NCBI GenBank assembly: GCA_020744425.1
Contig: JAGMUV010000031.1
Span: forward strand, 372,001 to 436,000
Reading direction: 5' to 3'
Length of the DNA stretch: 64,000 nucleotides
DNA from: Dactylonectria macrodidyma
Taxonomy: Eukaryota; Ascomycota; Sordariomycetes; Hypocreales; Nectriaceae
A model generated the notes under the pieces. It was not told the origin of the DNA. It did no database searches and worked only from the letters and a program-made list of their open reading frames with translations. A program made the translations under genes and the position numbers. Below, piece by piece: positions 34,569 through 45,580 of the stretch (positions are counted from its first letter, which is position 1; each line of letters starts with the position of its first letter).

Positions 34569-37320
34569 TTATTGCTCGTATTGTGCGCATGGGTGCAATA
34601 ATGATAACCGGGCCTCATTTAATGTTCCCCCGCACAATTGCTCTAGCCTAGCCTCGCCATCAAACATTTCCTGTGGTATTTTATTCCCGACTATATCCTC
34701 CACACGCGCCTTTGACAGCAATATAATACCATCCAGCGATTTGCACCGCGATAGCTGCACATACAAGCTATATGGATCGCACTTTCGTGGCTCGAGTTGT
34801 CCAGTCTTGGTATTCAGCTTTGTCCCGGTTCCTCGCAGCTCCAGCGCAATCTGGAGGAGGGTTTCGCCTTGGATTTTGTAATCGGTGCATGCGAATGCCG
34901 CAGTGCAGGGAAGTCCTCGGCGGCTCACATTATGCCTCTGCCAAGGCCTCTTCTTGACCCTCTTGTTCTTTTCGATTGGTATTTGGGCACTCGTTGGAGT
35001 AAGCAGGATTGTGCCTGGCGGCATTTCATCAAATTCGAACGTCTTGGTTGACTCGGACGACAGGATGATGCCGGCAGGTGGTCCAAAGTGGAGGATGATA
35101 TTCGGGGCCAGTTGATAGCCTGGGAATCTTTTGCTGTCTGGTATAACTTCTAGCGCTGTGTACTTAGCGCCGTTCACGAGCTTGAGGCCTGGGTTTATAT
35201 TCATGGTCACCACAACCGGCATACCAGGCACGAACATGAACGTGGCCGGCACACAGATCTTGCTGTCATCTCCAACGCTGGCCATGAGCGTAGCTTCCTC
35301 CTCCGTTACCGGAAATGTATTGGGTTTACCCCAACGGTGCTGGGGTAGAAATATCCGGACTGGCTTCTGGTGGTGCCTCTGGAAGGCCAAGACCGCATCC
35401 ATGTTCAAGCTCCATCTATTGCTGTTAAGGGGTGTAACTACTGTGATGCCCTTGCTCCATGGTATGGCTCGACCTTCCTGGAAGCACCGGCTATTAAGAA
35501 GCTCCATGTCGGACTCGTCTTGCTGCCCCTGCCGGATCCGAGTCAGCAGCCGCTGCAGCTGCGGGTCCCCCGCTGCGCGCACCTGTTCGGTGAGCATAAC
35601 GACGGTGGTAAATCGAGCCCAGAGTGCGTGCGCCCTCATTTCGTCCGCAATCCTGAGGGCGGACCATGGCGTCAATAGCGACTTGTTTTGCACTGGGCGG
35701 AATTGGTGGAAATCTCCTGATAGTAGTACCACTGGGATGCCGCCAAAATCTTGATTCGATCCCCGGGAGGCGCAAAGTCGCTTGTTGATGTCGGAGAGCG
35801 TCTGGAGGCCCAGCATGCTCACCTCGTCAATGATGAGCAGCCACTTTTCTCTCCATCTTCTTCGAGCATCACCGTCCACGTAGGTTACCGTGCTGCCATC
35901 GTCGGCATTGCTGCCGGATACGTTGGGTTGCATCCCACAGGCGGAGTGAATAGTCACGCCGTTGATCCGCGCTGCTGCGGCCCCCGATGTCGCCGTCATA
36001 AGCAGCCTGTGCGATACGTCTTTGCTAGCGAACAATTCCGCCAACGCCTCGATGACCCTGGACTTCCCGGTGCCGCCCTCCCCACCCAGGAACTCGTATA
36101 GTTGTGCGCCATCATTGTTCTCGACATTACTGCTATCGAAGTTGTCACATGTAAATGGAAAGATGTCATGCATGTGAGGGTTGTAGAGAGTCAAATTTGG
36201 CCTTAATCACTGCTCAAGTCAAGAGGACGAAGGTCCCAGTTATATACACAAGAATGGTGTCCAAGTGGGTCGGGACGCCTCCTCGGCTGGGGCGGAATAT
36301 CGTTTGACAGAAGTCATCCCTCTTATCTTCGTCCGGGATGGTATCGAGGTGGCGACACACTAAAAGGAAGGCGATCTCCTGCCGCTCGTTCAAGGTGAAC
36401 CTCCTTGCAATCTCCCGACCGGCATGGAGGAATGTTGTCGACGGACCAAAGGCGACCCTGGCACTGGGTCTCTGAGTGTTCCGGGTGTCTGTTTCTGTTG
36501 GAACATCGCGGCCAAGATACATACAAGCAGCAGATGGGATGCGGCAGGTGGTATGTGCGCCCACCTGGAAGCGATAAGGGGACTGTCTTATCGGCCTATG
36601 GGGCACAGATCCATATCTCCCCACTGCGCACCTGCTGGCTAGTTAGATGATACAACAACACAATATCCATCAATACGAAGCCTAAATACAGCACTATTTC
36701 GGCTTCAACCAGTGGTTCGAACCCTACCCTTGTGAAACCTACAGTTTCTGACATTTCTATAACATCTTCTCCCGCGCCCGCGAAGGTATGGTTCAGTGAT
36801 GCTTCTGTGCCGGCAGCTGTGTTCTGCGTGATCTGAACTCCATCAGAGCCTTGGATTCTTTTCACAATTTCCTTGTCAGCTTCATCCTGCTTGCTCTTGA
36901 TTCCTCTAAGCTGACGTTGCGTTGGGAGCTCGCTCCTGGCTACCATGGCTGGCTGGTACTGCTCTGGGTTCTCTGCGGAAGCGACTGTCTCGACATCATC
37001 CGCAAAGTCGGTGATATCTGCTTGAACTTCGCGGAGCTGATCTAGCATCTGCAAAAGATGCTCCGAACCAGCGGTCACCTGGTTGGGGGCTGTAGCACCT
37101 CGTACTGTCTCAATCAATCGGCCAAGCTGGCCAACTTGGTCTGGGCGATATGCTTTTACTGGGCCTGTAGGATCTTGGAGATCATACCCCATAGCGTCGA
37201 TATCATCCAAAACGGCGTCGTCCCCCGCAGCCGCCCACTGCTTTGCATCTCGCCGCGCATCTTCCGCTGATCGTTTCAAGAGCTGGATATTGCTTGCGAT
37301 AGTCTGGAGTCTTTTGGGGA
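34569..37320 (-). pseudogene. Helitron/PIF1-type helicase, C-terminal half, frame-broken
   Basis: Three successive minus-strand frames read as one decayed gene. 37320-36596 encodes a helical linker region. 36624-36214 contains FTLNERQEIAFLLVCRHLD, the stretch that precedes the helicase core. 36194-34569 carries the core itself: Walker A GGEGGTGKS, Walker B LLIIDEVSM, motif III LLSGDFHQFRPV, and the C-terminal motifs ending with a QLSRCKSLDGI-like block. No ATG begins any of these frames, and the switches near 36600 and 36200 have no convincing splice sites. The rolling-circle Rep domain expected upstream in a Helitron is not present, so this is either a 5'-truncated Helitron protein or a stand-alone PIF1-like gene. 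A divergent gene starts only 30-70 bp away. Confidence 0.8.
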
Positions 37321-37349
37321 GTCGCCGTCTCCAGTGCTCCCCTCCCTAT

Positions 37350-38645
37350 ATGACACTGCCTGAATATTCTGTGCTGCGTCCTGAAGGGTATCGATCCCCT
37401 GATCCACTGCCGATTTACTTTAGTCTCAACCTCTCTGTCTATAACCAGCAGATTGTTGAATCGGAGTGGGAGAATCAGTGGTTCCATTTCACGGGCAAAG
37501 TACACCCCTACGCACTGGAGTGGGTGCTGCGGGAGCCTGATGTTTTCACCGATGAGGATGGTGACGGCGAAGTGTACAAGGTTCCAGTTGTTCTCATACG
37601 CGACTTTGGATACCAAGCGTAAGCAGACTTATCATTCCCCCCTAGCTCGAGTTCCACTATCGCGCTTGCCACTAATGTAACTATCAGCATTGACCCACGA
37701 ACTCTTTGCAATAGTGAGGGCTTTCCGCTTATCCAACCGGTTGTTTCTTTGACCGGGCAGGTTCTCGGGACAGGTCAAACCCACTTGATCAAGGACTCTG
37801 TCCCGCAGTTGGATGATGCGCAGCTGAGATGCTGTGCATTTATCCAGTGCTGTACCTACATCACGCCGGGTCAGCCATCAAAGAGCCCTTTCAAAGGCTT
37901 CCACCCCTTTCAAGTTTTTATTCTCTTTCCTATTCGCGCTTTGCCATTCTCTATCCTCTGCAAGAAGATGGCAGATAGGAAAGAAACACAGTTTGTTCCG
38001 GGTGTTCCCTTCAACTGCGTCGGCAAGATAGTTGGCCTGCTTGACCATCGTCTTATGGCGACTGCCCCTCCAGTTGATGAGAAGGACTATGTTTTCATCG
38101 TCGTTCCCGACTCTTGGACGTTTCCGGACAAGAGCACGCCACCTGTACCTGCTTCTAACACAGTCTCCCCCTCTAAAACCGAACCTAGCCCATCCCAAGC
38201 TAGCGGCTTCGCAGCAATTAGGTCTACGTTCAAGTCTCCCTCAAAGAAAGGTTCACAGGCGCAACATTCACAGTCACAATCATCAAAATCGTCACAGGGA
38301 GGTCCATCCCAACAGCCCGCTACTCCATCTCAGAACAAGAGGCCTGCAATCTCCGCATCTCAATCATCTCCGTCAAGTTCAAATAGTCCCGCCCCCAAGA
38401 GACTCAGGAGGTCTAATGTGCCTACCGCAACATCTCCGGTCATTGCAGGGTCGCCGGTCTCCCCTTTAACATCCGTAGACTCTGATGAAAACGATAACCA
38501 TGAAGAAGGTGAAGTGAAGGACAACGAGGACTCTCGATCACCTAACATATCTGCCACACTCCGATCCTCCGTTCGTCCTAATATGAGGTCATCAACTACC
38601 GAACCAAGTGGCAGGAACAAGAGACATCCGACAAAGAGACTTTAA
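37350..38645 (+). CDS. unknown protein divergent from the helicase; possible OB-fold
   Basis: Two exons (37350-37618, 37688-38645) around a 69-nt GT...AG intron join in frame to 408 residues from a good ATG. I do not recognise a named family. The first 240 residues look folded and contain two segments that could be beta-barrel strands: VVSLTGQVLGTGQTHLI and FNCVGKIVGLLDHRLM. The rest is disordered, rich in Ser, Pro, Gln and Lys, with KRLRR and a basic C-terminus (NKRHPTKRL) that could serve nuclear import. It starts back to back with the Helitron/PIF1 remnant and may share its promoter region. Some Helitrons carry a second gene for an RPA-like single-strand binding protein, so a Helitron accessory role is a reasonable guess, not a demonstrated one. 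The frame is intact, unlike the helicase. Confidence 0.6.
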
Positions 38646-38907
38646 GTAGCGTAGTATAGTGATAGTGTGTGGTATTCTGGGCTGTTGTATTGGGTTTGGA
38701 AAACTTATAGATTGATATGTGGGGGAAATAAGCGTGCCGTTTCAACACCAGTGCGAGTGATAAAAGTCCAATGGTCTCAACACCAGGACATCTTGGTATG
38801 GCCGCTTCTTATACTCAAATTGACAATTTTCCCTCTTTGGATTGCGACTGATTGATCTATGCTAGTTCAGTCCCCTGATCCCTGTCTCAATTATTGACCC
38901 TCACCCT
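38646..38907. other. 3' flank of the 37350 gene
   Basis: No gene or element is visible up to the left piggyBac TIR. Confidence 0.35.
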
Positions 38908-39008
38908 ATCCCTTTGCAACAGCTAAGGCGTACTGGCCGTACCGACCCACTTCTTGAAATTTTTTTGGCCACTAGACGGCCCGGAATGAACGGTACTTTG
39001 ATTTGCAC

Positions 39009-41203
39009 CTAAATTTGGTCATGATAGAAGTCCCAGCAAGCCTGCCAGGTACAAATCGCTACATCACACTGAAGGCAGCCCGAAGTGGTCGTCCTAGGCC
39101 GCCCTTGATTGAGCTGACTTGGCGATGCAGACCCTAGAGGCACCCGACCCTGCCGAAGCTCGTTGAATCTCACCCTCTTACAGCCGAGGCAGCGGCTGCG
39201 TTTCCCGCGAGAGACTCTTTTATGCTGTGTGACAGGCGTAAAAGTGTCGCCAGAGCGATATCTCTGCCTTGAAGCTGCGGTAGCTGCGTAAGTGCGAATG
39301 AGGTCATCACAGATACGTTGCCTCCACGCAGTCTGTGACTCAAATCGTGGCCAACTAGGGTCTCCGTATAGCTGAAGAAGGTAGCTGTTCACAAGTGCAG
39401 TCTCGAAGAGAAAGCACCATGCGAGAGCCCGCCAAGCGCCCTTATAAATACGATGGTCTATTCCCAAGCTTGCTTTGAGTTGATCGCCAATATCGACGGC
39501 GCCCATGTGATCGTTGTACTCGATAGCAATAGACGGCTGCTAAACCTTTAGCACAGGGTTGTCACTAAAAAATTGCTTGATTTGGCGTGCCCGGGCTTGT
39601 GTTGATGTCGGCCGGCGGCGGATGCGTTGTTCGATCTCATGCCCTGTATATACTGTTGATAGTAGGAGCACAAGGGCATTATCCTTCTACGCGATTTGAT
39701 TGACCTACAGCTACGGAGGACACATTAGTAGGGGAAATACTAAGAGATGTGTCTCAGGGGTCCCTGACCTGATTATCCCTTGTAAGAATAGCCTCGAGCT
39801 GGTTCTACAGCCAAGGTAGCTTCCCTTTCTGATCCTGGGCCTTGAGCACTATTAGGGGCTTGTATAACCCACAGTTAGTGCAGCAGGTGCCTGTGGCCCT
39901 AATGCCTCGCTTTCTGAGGACCCGGAAGAGCTTAGGTGAGCAAAAGAGGTTATCAAGGAAGACGTGGTAGATGGAATCTGGCAGCAAGTTAACTAGGGCA
40001 ACAACCACACTCTGTGTCGGGTTGAGGGCTTCCTTAGCTGACCCTGATCTCCGTGATGGTCTCTTGCCCACAGGACCGAAGGTGTTAGAAGGCGTGTGCC
40101 AAAGCCAGCGCAGGAAATAGCCTCGTTATGCCACAACCCAAACCTTGAAGCCTGTAGGAGTCGGCTTGGTCTTGATGGTGACTATCTCTTTGTCAGGGCT
40201 GGTTACACACAAGGGAGTGAAGAGGGCAGACACGCTGCGAGATAGCAGCTAGCTAGTAGGAATGATGCTGGTGACTGTATTGATCTCTGACCCCCCCTTT
40301 GCCTTCTTCCTCTAGTAGCTCTTCTTATAGCCAGGTCTAGTATCCCTTCTTCCAATGCCCTAGCTAACTAGCTGTAGCTTAGCTGCTTAGGTCTAGCTAG
40401 TTTGATTGGTCTTCGTAATCCTGAGACTCCGGCCCGGCCGGGTCTCTCGTAACCCGGTCGGAGCTCTCGGATCCGGCCGGTTGCGCTTAGCCCGTGTTCC
40501 ATAACTCCCTCAGCCACTTGCTAGCTGAAAGCTAGCTGTGGCAAACCTGCGACGTAGCTGCGACCTTGTGGCTGTTAGGCGCGGCCGCCACTGTGTGACA
40601 GTGGATTTCTGCAGTTAGTGCCCCATAGACCCTTCTTGTGGCTTTTGGCCTCTGACACTCTTGTGCCCTTCCTGTGAAGCCAACGATGCACTCATCTACA
40701 GCAATATGTGTGCCTGGCTTGAAGAGCTTCGTAGACACCTCTTGTATCCACTCAGACCACTCATTGACCTTCTTGAAGTTCTTCGCGATGCCGTCATTTG
40801 CCTCTAAAGGCACAGCCTTATTATACGGTCAAAGGCAGCAGTAGAGGTGTTAAAACCGCTCGAAGGTCATGTATTTAACAATAGGATGCTTAGGCTGCTG
40901 TGAGTCCTCGGCTGCAGTCACCCAATGGTCTCTAACAGCAATTTCTGCGTGAAGACCTAGGTAAATGATGATAGCAAGCCAGACGTATACTTCAGCGAGC
41001 GACGTAGATCTTAGTGCTTGTCCGGACGCCGAAATCGATGTAATTTCCGGATTTGAGTAGCTGACCCATTTTTCAACTAGTATTTCAGGTATAAAAAGCT
41101 GGAAAAGTGACAACGGCGTTGAAGGAAGGGTTGCAATGACAGGGCTACGTTGAGGGACGTGAAAAGGTCGGAAGTTATGACCTCTTTGTGATGTTGGAGG
41201 CAC
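39009..41203 (-). pseudogene. piggyBac-type transposase (DDE_Tnp_1_7), decayed
   Basis: Four separated minus-strand pieces keep family order. 41203-40850 holds the N-terminal helical region (SLFQLFIPEILVEKW). 40813-40532 contains the first catalytic aspartate (AVDECIVGFTGR). 40071-39805 has the second (FLDNLFCSPKLF, ATGTC). 39506-39009 has the third (MGAVDIGDQLKAS) and a C-terminal Cys-rich segment (CLGCKR, CLQC). Frames change between pieces and several stops occur. The stretch 40230-40530 is rich in CTAGCT and contains no transposase, so it may be a small insertion or heavy decay. Confidence 0.85.
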
Positions 41204-41548
41204 ATCCGGCTGGCAGGTGTTATCAGCTGGTTGCTCCCTTTAGCACTGGTCTAGGCAGATGTAAAGTTCCTCATCAAAGGCGTTTGCAGCCACGCTGTGT
41301 TGTGTTGCTGCCATTTGAGCATCGAATTAATCATATGCATACCGTAAAAACTCAGAAAACTCGGCCACTTGAGTGGGGACAACGAGAGTTAGCTCCTAGC
41401 ACTACTGCAGTTCTAGTCTCTATGTGTTTAGTGCGGCGGCCTCAACTGAGGGGTAACATATCAGAAACTTGGTGTCGCAATTCGCATTTCCCTGCTTTTC
41501 CACCTTTCTCCCTCAATTGATGCTATTTTGAAGCCGTTTTTTCGCACA

Positions 41549-43267
41549 ATGACGCCCCTTCAAGAGATCGACCCAAATGTGCGTATTCGTACTTGGTCTC
41601 AGGTTCTCACGCCCCCAAAGCGCGGCCCAAAGCCAACGCCTCTGAAGGAACGTACACACCGGGTTTCTAAGCCCATTGTGCGTAAGCAGAGAAACTATTC
41701 TAAGAAGAAGAAAGAAGAGGTTATCATGTGGATGCTTCATCATCGTATTGATGATAGAGGCTGGATTCGAGAGCCCAGCTTAAGAGATGCCGAGCTTCAC
41801 TTCAAAATACCGCACCAGACGATCTCTGACTGGAAAGCCCGCTTTAGTGAGTCTTTTGTGACAGATCGAACCCGGGGTTTTGCACCAAAGTGGCCGGGAC
41901 TTGAAGGGATGCTGTATACAGACTTTCGAGCCCGTAGAGAGAAGCATAAAGTTGTCACCACTTCGTGGTTCCGCCGAAGATCACGGGAGATTTTCAGAGA
42001 ATTATATCCCGGCTTCGTGAGCCCGTTCACTTTCTCTATGGGCTGGTATCGCGGGTTTCTTCGGCGTCACAACATTGTAAAGCGTCGAATTACAAAGCAG
42101 TCAACCAAGCGGCCAGAAGATTATATCAATACTGTGAATAACTTCTTACGATTCATCAGACGCGTCTCTTCAGTTGGATCACAACATCGGGCATTTACGA
42201 TCATGCTGAACTCCCCTAAAAGACGATTCCGCCGGCGCCTTATACTCAACATCGACGAGACCCCAATTCCCTTCGAATTCCTTGACGGCGCAACGTGGGA
42301 GCGACGCGGTGAGAAGACGGTTTCTGGCCACAGTGACCGTTCCGGGTGGAATAAGAGGCAAGCAACTCTAGTGTTGTACATTTTTGCAGATGGAATTCAC
42401 AGACTTAAACCGAAGCTCATTTTCCATGGCACCCCTACTGAGGAAGGTGGTCAAATCCACGAAAAGGAACGAGATCTCTACCATCCTGACGTCACCGTGG
42501 AGTTCAATAAAACCGCATATAATAACGAGGAGCTTCTCTTACGATGGATTGAAGAAGAACTTACGCCCTTGGCATCTGAAGATGATGAAGACACGCTCCT
42601 AGTGATGGACGCAGCCACGTTCCATAATACCGACCTGATCAAGAGAAAACTCAGAGAACAGAACATCACTTTAGCGCTCATCCCAGGAGGCTGTACAAGT
42701 CTTGTGCAACCGCTTGATACGGCGATAAATAAGCCGTTTAAGCAGTGGTTAGAGGAGGCAACTGATGAGTATGTAGAGCGTAAGGAACGTGAGGAAAAAC
42801 CGGGCTTTAAGTGGTCTGTTAGTGATAAAAGGATTATGATAACACATATAGTTGCTACGGCTACTCAGAAGCTTATTACGAAGGCAGAAATGGTGAAAAA
42901 GGCGTTCCTGAACTGCGGGATAAGTGTGCGGCCTGACGGACTTGAAGATAGCTTCATCAAGATCAAGGATATTCCGGCTGATAAGATTGACTTTACAGGC
43001 TGGGAAATGGCCGAGCAAATCCCTATTAAATTAGAAGAGGAAGTGGACGTTTTCTTTGACGATGAAGAGATGATTTCTATGGATGACGAGGACCTTATGA
43101 TTAGGAAGAACTATGACAGTCAGCGTGTGAAGGAACTGAAAGGCCGGCTGCAGACTAGAGGTCTGGGGACATCAGGAAAGAAGGCAGATCTTGTGCGACG
43201 GCTCCAGGAGAATGATTCTCAGATAACTAAGGAACAAATAGCCGAGGTGATTATCTGCTTAGGCTAG
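41549..43267 (+). CDS. DDD transposase of pogo type with C-terminal SAP domain
   Basis: The first ATG with a good context (41549) gives 572 residues in one exon. The N-terminal 45 residues are basic. A helix-turn-helix follows (residues about 50-100, LRDAELHFKIPHQTISDWK), then a CENP-B/Tc5-like region. Catalytic aspartates are visible at D236 (NIDETP), D354 (VMDAATFHN) and D390 (QPLDTAINK); the D2-D3 spacing of 35 is typical for pogo relatives. Residues about 522-556 form a SAP motif (RVKELKGRLQTRGLGTSGKK), a DNA-binding helix pair better known from chromatin and repair proteins. An acidic stretch precedes it. The protein should act in the nucleus, binding the TIRs and cutting at TA. No stop or frameshift is seen. 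Confidence 0.93.
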   Translation: MTPLQEIDPNVRIRTWSQVLTPPKRGPKPTPLKERTHRVSKPIVRKQRNYSKKKKEEVIMWMLHHRIDDRGWIREPSLRDAELHFKIPHQTISDWKARFSESFVTDRTRGFAPKWPGLEGMLYTDFRARREKHKVVTTSWFRRRSREIFRELYPGFVSPFTFSMGWYRGFLRRHNIVKRRITKQSTKRPEDYINTVNNFLRFIRRVSSVGSQHRAFTIMLNSPKRRFRRRLILNIDETPIPFEFLDGATWERRGEKTVSGHSDRSGWNKRQATLVLYIFADGIHRLKPKLIFHGTPTEEGGQIHEKERDLYHPDVTVEFNKTAYNNEELLLRWIEEELTPLASEDDEDTLLVMDAATFHNTDLIKRKLREQNITLALIPGGCTSLVQPLDTAINKPFKQWLEEATDEYVERKEREEKPGFKWSVSDKRIMITHIVATATQKLITKAEMVKKAFLNCGISVRPDGLEDSFIKIKDIPADKIDFTGWEMAEQIPIKLEEEVDVFFDDEEMISMDDEDLMIRKNYDSQRVKELKGRLQTRGLGTSGKKADLVRRLQENDSQITKEQIAEVIICLG

Positions 43268-43652
43268 CATCTTCAGCATCATCAGAAGTTATGCTGATAG
43301 CATCATCTTGCCAAAAGAACGCATTTCCCTCCTGCCATTCTCTCTCAACGCCGAGACGCCAGTCCATCTTCTTCCACCTCTTTCCGTAGCGCTCAGGCCG
43401 GCAAAACACCAACTTTCCGCTCCGCAAGACATCCTCAACTAAGGGCCTACTTGCCTCTCTGACCCAAGCATAGTGGCAGCCATCTTTTGTAAGGGAAATA
43501 CCGGTATTTCGACCTGGGGTCGAAGGGAGCCGGTATACGAGGAGGTAGGTTTGTCCGAGCTCGAAGCAGGCAGCGGTCTCGTAGTCGTCTGTGACATCTG
43601 ATTGATCAGCGCAGAGGCTCAGAAGGTCACTTGCAACACCAAAAACACACAT
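43251..43652 (-). CDS. second ORF of the SAP-pogo element, unknown function
   Basis: A 133-residue frame from an ATG at 43652, inside the transposon and convergent with the transposase, overlapping its last 17 bases. It is not a shadow, because nearly all of it lies beyond the transposase stop. The product has an ordinary globular composition: a hydrophobic segment (GQTYLLVYRLP), a Trp/Arg-rich middle (RWKKMDWRLGVEREW) and an acidic tail. No family is recognised. It may be a transposon accessory protein, a captured host fragment, or chance. Its length and its placement between transposase and TIR favour a real gene. Confidence 0.5.
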   Translation of the reverse strand: MCVFGVASDLLSLCADQSDVTDDYETAACFELGQTYLLVYRLPSTPGRNTGISLTKDGCHYAWVREASRPLVEDVLRSGKLVFCRPERYGKRWKKMDWRLGVEREWQEGNAFFWQDDAISITSDDAEDASLSR

Positions 43653-44290
43653 ATTACATCCAAAAAGCCGGCATCAGTCATTTTCGTTGTCAAGGGCCGC
43701 GTTGCGGTGCATTGAAGGCGCGGGGGTGCGGAAGGCTGGAAGTTGAAACTGGCCCTCGGCTAATTTTAGCGGTGGGGCAGTTCTGCAAGCCAAGCTGCTC
43801 CACCCAAGTGGCCGAGTTTTCTGAGTTTTTACGGTAGTAAATTCGGTGGTATTGATTTTAATAATGCTGAAGGTTACGGGTATGTCTCCAGTTGTGAGCG
43901 CTAAAAGCGGGGTAAAAAGTGGGTCGGTACGGCCAGTACGCCTTAGCTGTTGCAAAGGGATTGGCTAGGTCTCTTAGTTCCGCATTAAGCTCTTCAAATC
44001 GTGCCACTGCTCCTCAAAGCTTGCTGCATAGGTTTGATTGGCTACGCAAAACAAAGGTAACACACACACACGCCCTATTGGCCAAGTCTCTTCATCCACC
44101 CACCCAGAGCCGACCACTTAAAACCGCGCCCTCTTCTCAACACGTGCAGCAACCGACTAGTAAAACAGGCTCTTGTTGCAAGCTTTGTACCGAAAGGCTA
44201 CTCAGCGCAAGGGAGCCGCCAACTTGCCCACTACGCCCAGCTTCCAACTTCCAACTTCCAACGTCCCCCGGCGGACGTGCGCCTTCCCCT

Positions 44291-45580
44291 GTTATTGGAT
44301 TGGAGGCAATTTGGATTGGATTGGATTTGTCGGAAAATGGCTGGACTGGATTTGGGTTTCTCGAAGATTTGGACTGGATTGGATTGATTGGCAACCAGCT
44401 CCTGGAGCTCCAATGGTCTAACCTGATAAGGCAAGAGCTAAGCCTAATTGAGTGGTCATTAGGAGTCTCCCGTCGTAGCTCCCGTCGCAGACCACGACAC
44501 GACGCGCGAACTATCGTTCCGCTATTGGGTTAACATCCAACACGCGCAGATTGCTGCGCTATTAAAAGCATGGAGGCAAACGCGTCGCTCGCGACTTCAG
44601 CAGTCCTTCTACTGTGGCAGACTGTATGAACAGTTCACTCACCAGCTACAATGAGTCGCCCGCTTACTACGCCGCCATATCGTTGAATCCAAGCCTTAAG
44701 AACCAATGGTACTATCAGGTTTGGAATGGCAGTGATGGTAAGCGTGCCTGGATCCAAGCTGCCGTTGGAGCAGTTAAGGAGCTCTGGGTTGACGAATACA
44801 AAGGCAAGTTCGCCCACGGCGCGCCAGTTCCTACCCACGTCTTTAAGGCCCCAGAACCGAAAGAGAAATCGTTTACTTCAGTGAGAAACCACAAGCGTCT
44901 CAAACTACGCCACCTCGACCCTAATTCAAGCCCCGAACTGCCCTCAACCGATCACTACGATGAGTTTATCACCAGTGACGTTATCGGCCTTAATGATGAC
45001 GAGTAATTCGACCCCATCCAGTACTGGAATGAGCGTTACCACTCGCAGACGGACCTAGCTCGTATGTCGCTGGACGTTTTAGCCCTGCCTCCCATGTCGG
45101 ATGAGTGTGAGCGCCTTTTTAGCAGCGCCAAGCTCCTCCTTACAGATCATCGTTCACGGCTCCGGATGGACGTCATTGAAGCCAGCGAGTGCTTACGAGC
45201 TTGGTATGGTCGCCCGGAGCAGAAGGCATTTGATGACTCTGCCATCGGTTTGATGGAGGGTGAGGCACGGAGTACAGTTAGGGCGGATGGGCCGGGTGAG
45301 GGAGAGGAAGGCGGCGAAGATGATGGAAGTGAGAAGTCGAACATACTGGAGACGCAAGTTGCTATAGAACATGAGCTCCGTAGTTAGGTGGTGTCATAAC
45401 CCAAGGACAAGAACAGTTCTACTCCAAGTCTGCTTATTCAGCGGCTCATTGATTGTCCCAAAAGGGTAAAAATACGAACTGGATCGGTTCTGGATATCCT
45501 GGAGGCTGCCCGTCCCCACGTCTGGACTGGATTGGATCGGGGCTCGGATCCAGCTCCAATCCAATCCAATAACATCACTG
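44291..45580 (+). mobile_element. hAT deletion derivative (hAT-3), related to hAT-2a
   Basis: The right end matches the hAT-2a terminus, ending CCAATAACATCACTG at 45580. The left end starts at GTTATTGGATTGG and lacks the outermost seven bases, so no TSD can be checked. About 300 bp of the left part and 150 bp of the right part are homologous to hAT-2a. The middle keeps the C-terminal part of a transposase that hAT-2a has lost. Confidence 0.85.
44614..45387 (+). pseudogene. hAT-3 transposase, C-terminal remnant
   Basis: One frame with a TAA at 45004-45006 that otherwise reads through. The first part has the late-core signature (SPAYYAAISLNPSLKNQWYY). After the stop come DPIQYWNERY and the dimerisation motif MSDECERLFSSAK (near 45095). 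The N-terminal BED finger and the catalytic core are absent, so it is an internal deletion product. Confidence 0.85.

Larger units (their letters stand above)
41342..43834 (+). mobile_element. pogo-superfamily transposon with SAP-domain transposase, intact, nested in piggyBac
   Basis: A 2,493-bp element with TIRs beginning CCGTAAAAACTCAGAAAACT (about 33 of 34 bases match) and the TA target on both sides (41340-41341, 43835-43836). It sits between the piggyBac transposase start and the right piggyBac TIR. It encodes an uninterrupted transposase on the plus strand and a second, convergent ORF on the minus strand. Intact coding and TIRs suggest a young and possibly active element. Confidence 0.93.
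38908..43961 (-). mobile_element. decayed piggyBac-type element with 45-bp TIRs
   Basis: A perfect 45-bp inverted repeat (38908-38952 and 43917-43961, beginning ATCCCTTTGCAACAGC) encloses a minus-strand piggyBac transposase remnant. Removing the nested 2.5-kb pogo-type element leaves about 2.56 kb, the usual size of piggyBac elements. TTAA does not directly flank the repeats. Either the true tips lie slightly further out and have decayed, or this 45-bp block is only part of the terminus. Confidence 0.75.

Noticed and set aside
37203..37616. Minus-strand frame opposite the first exon of the 37350 gene
   Set aside because: It is the antisense shadow of a better-supported spliced gene.
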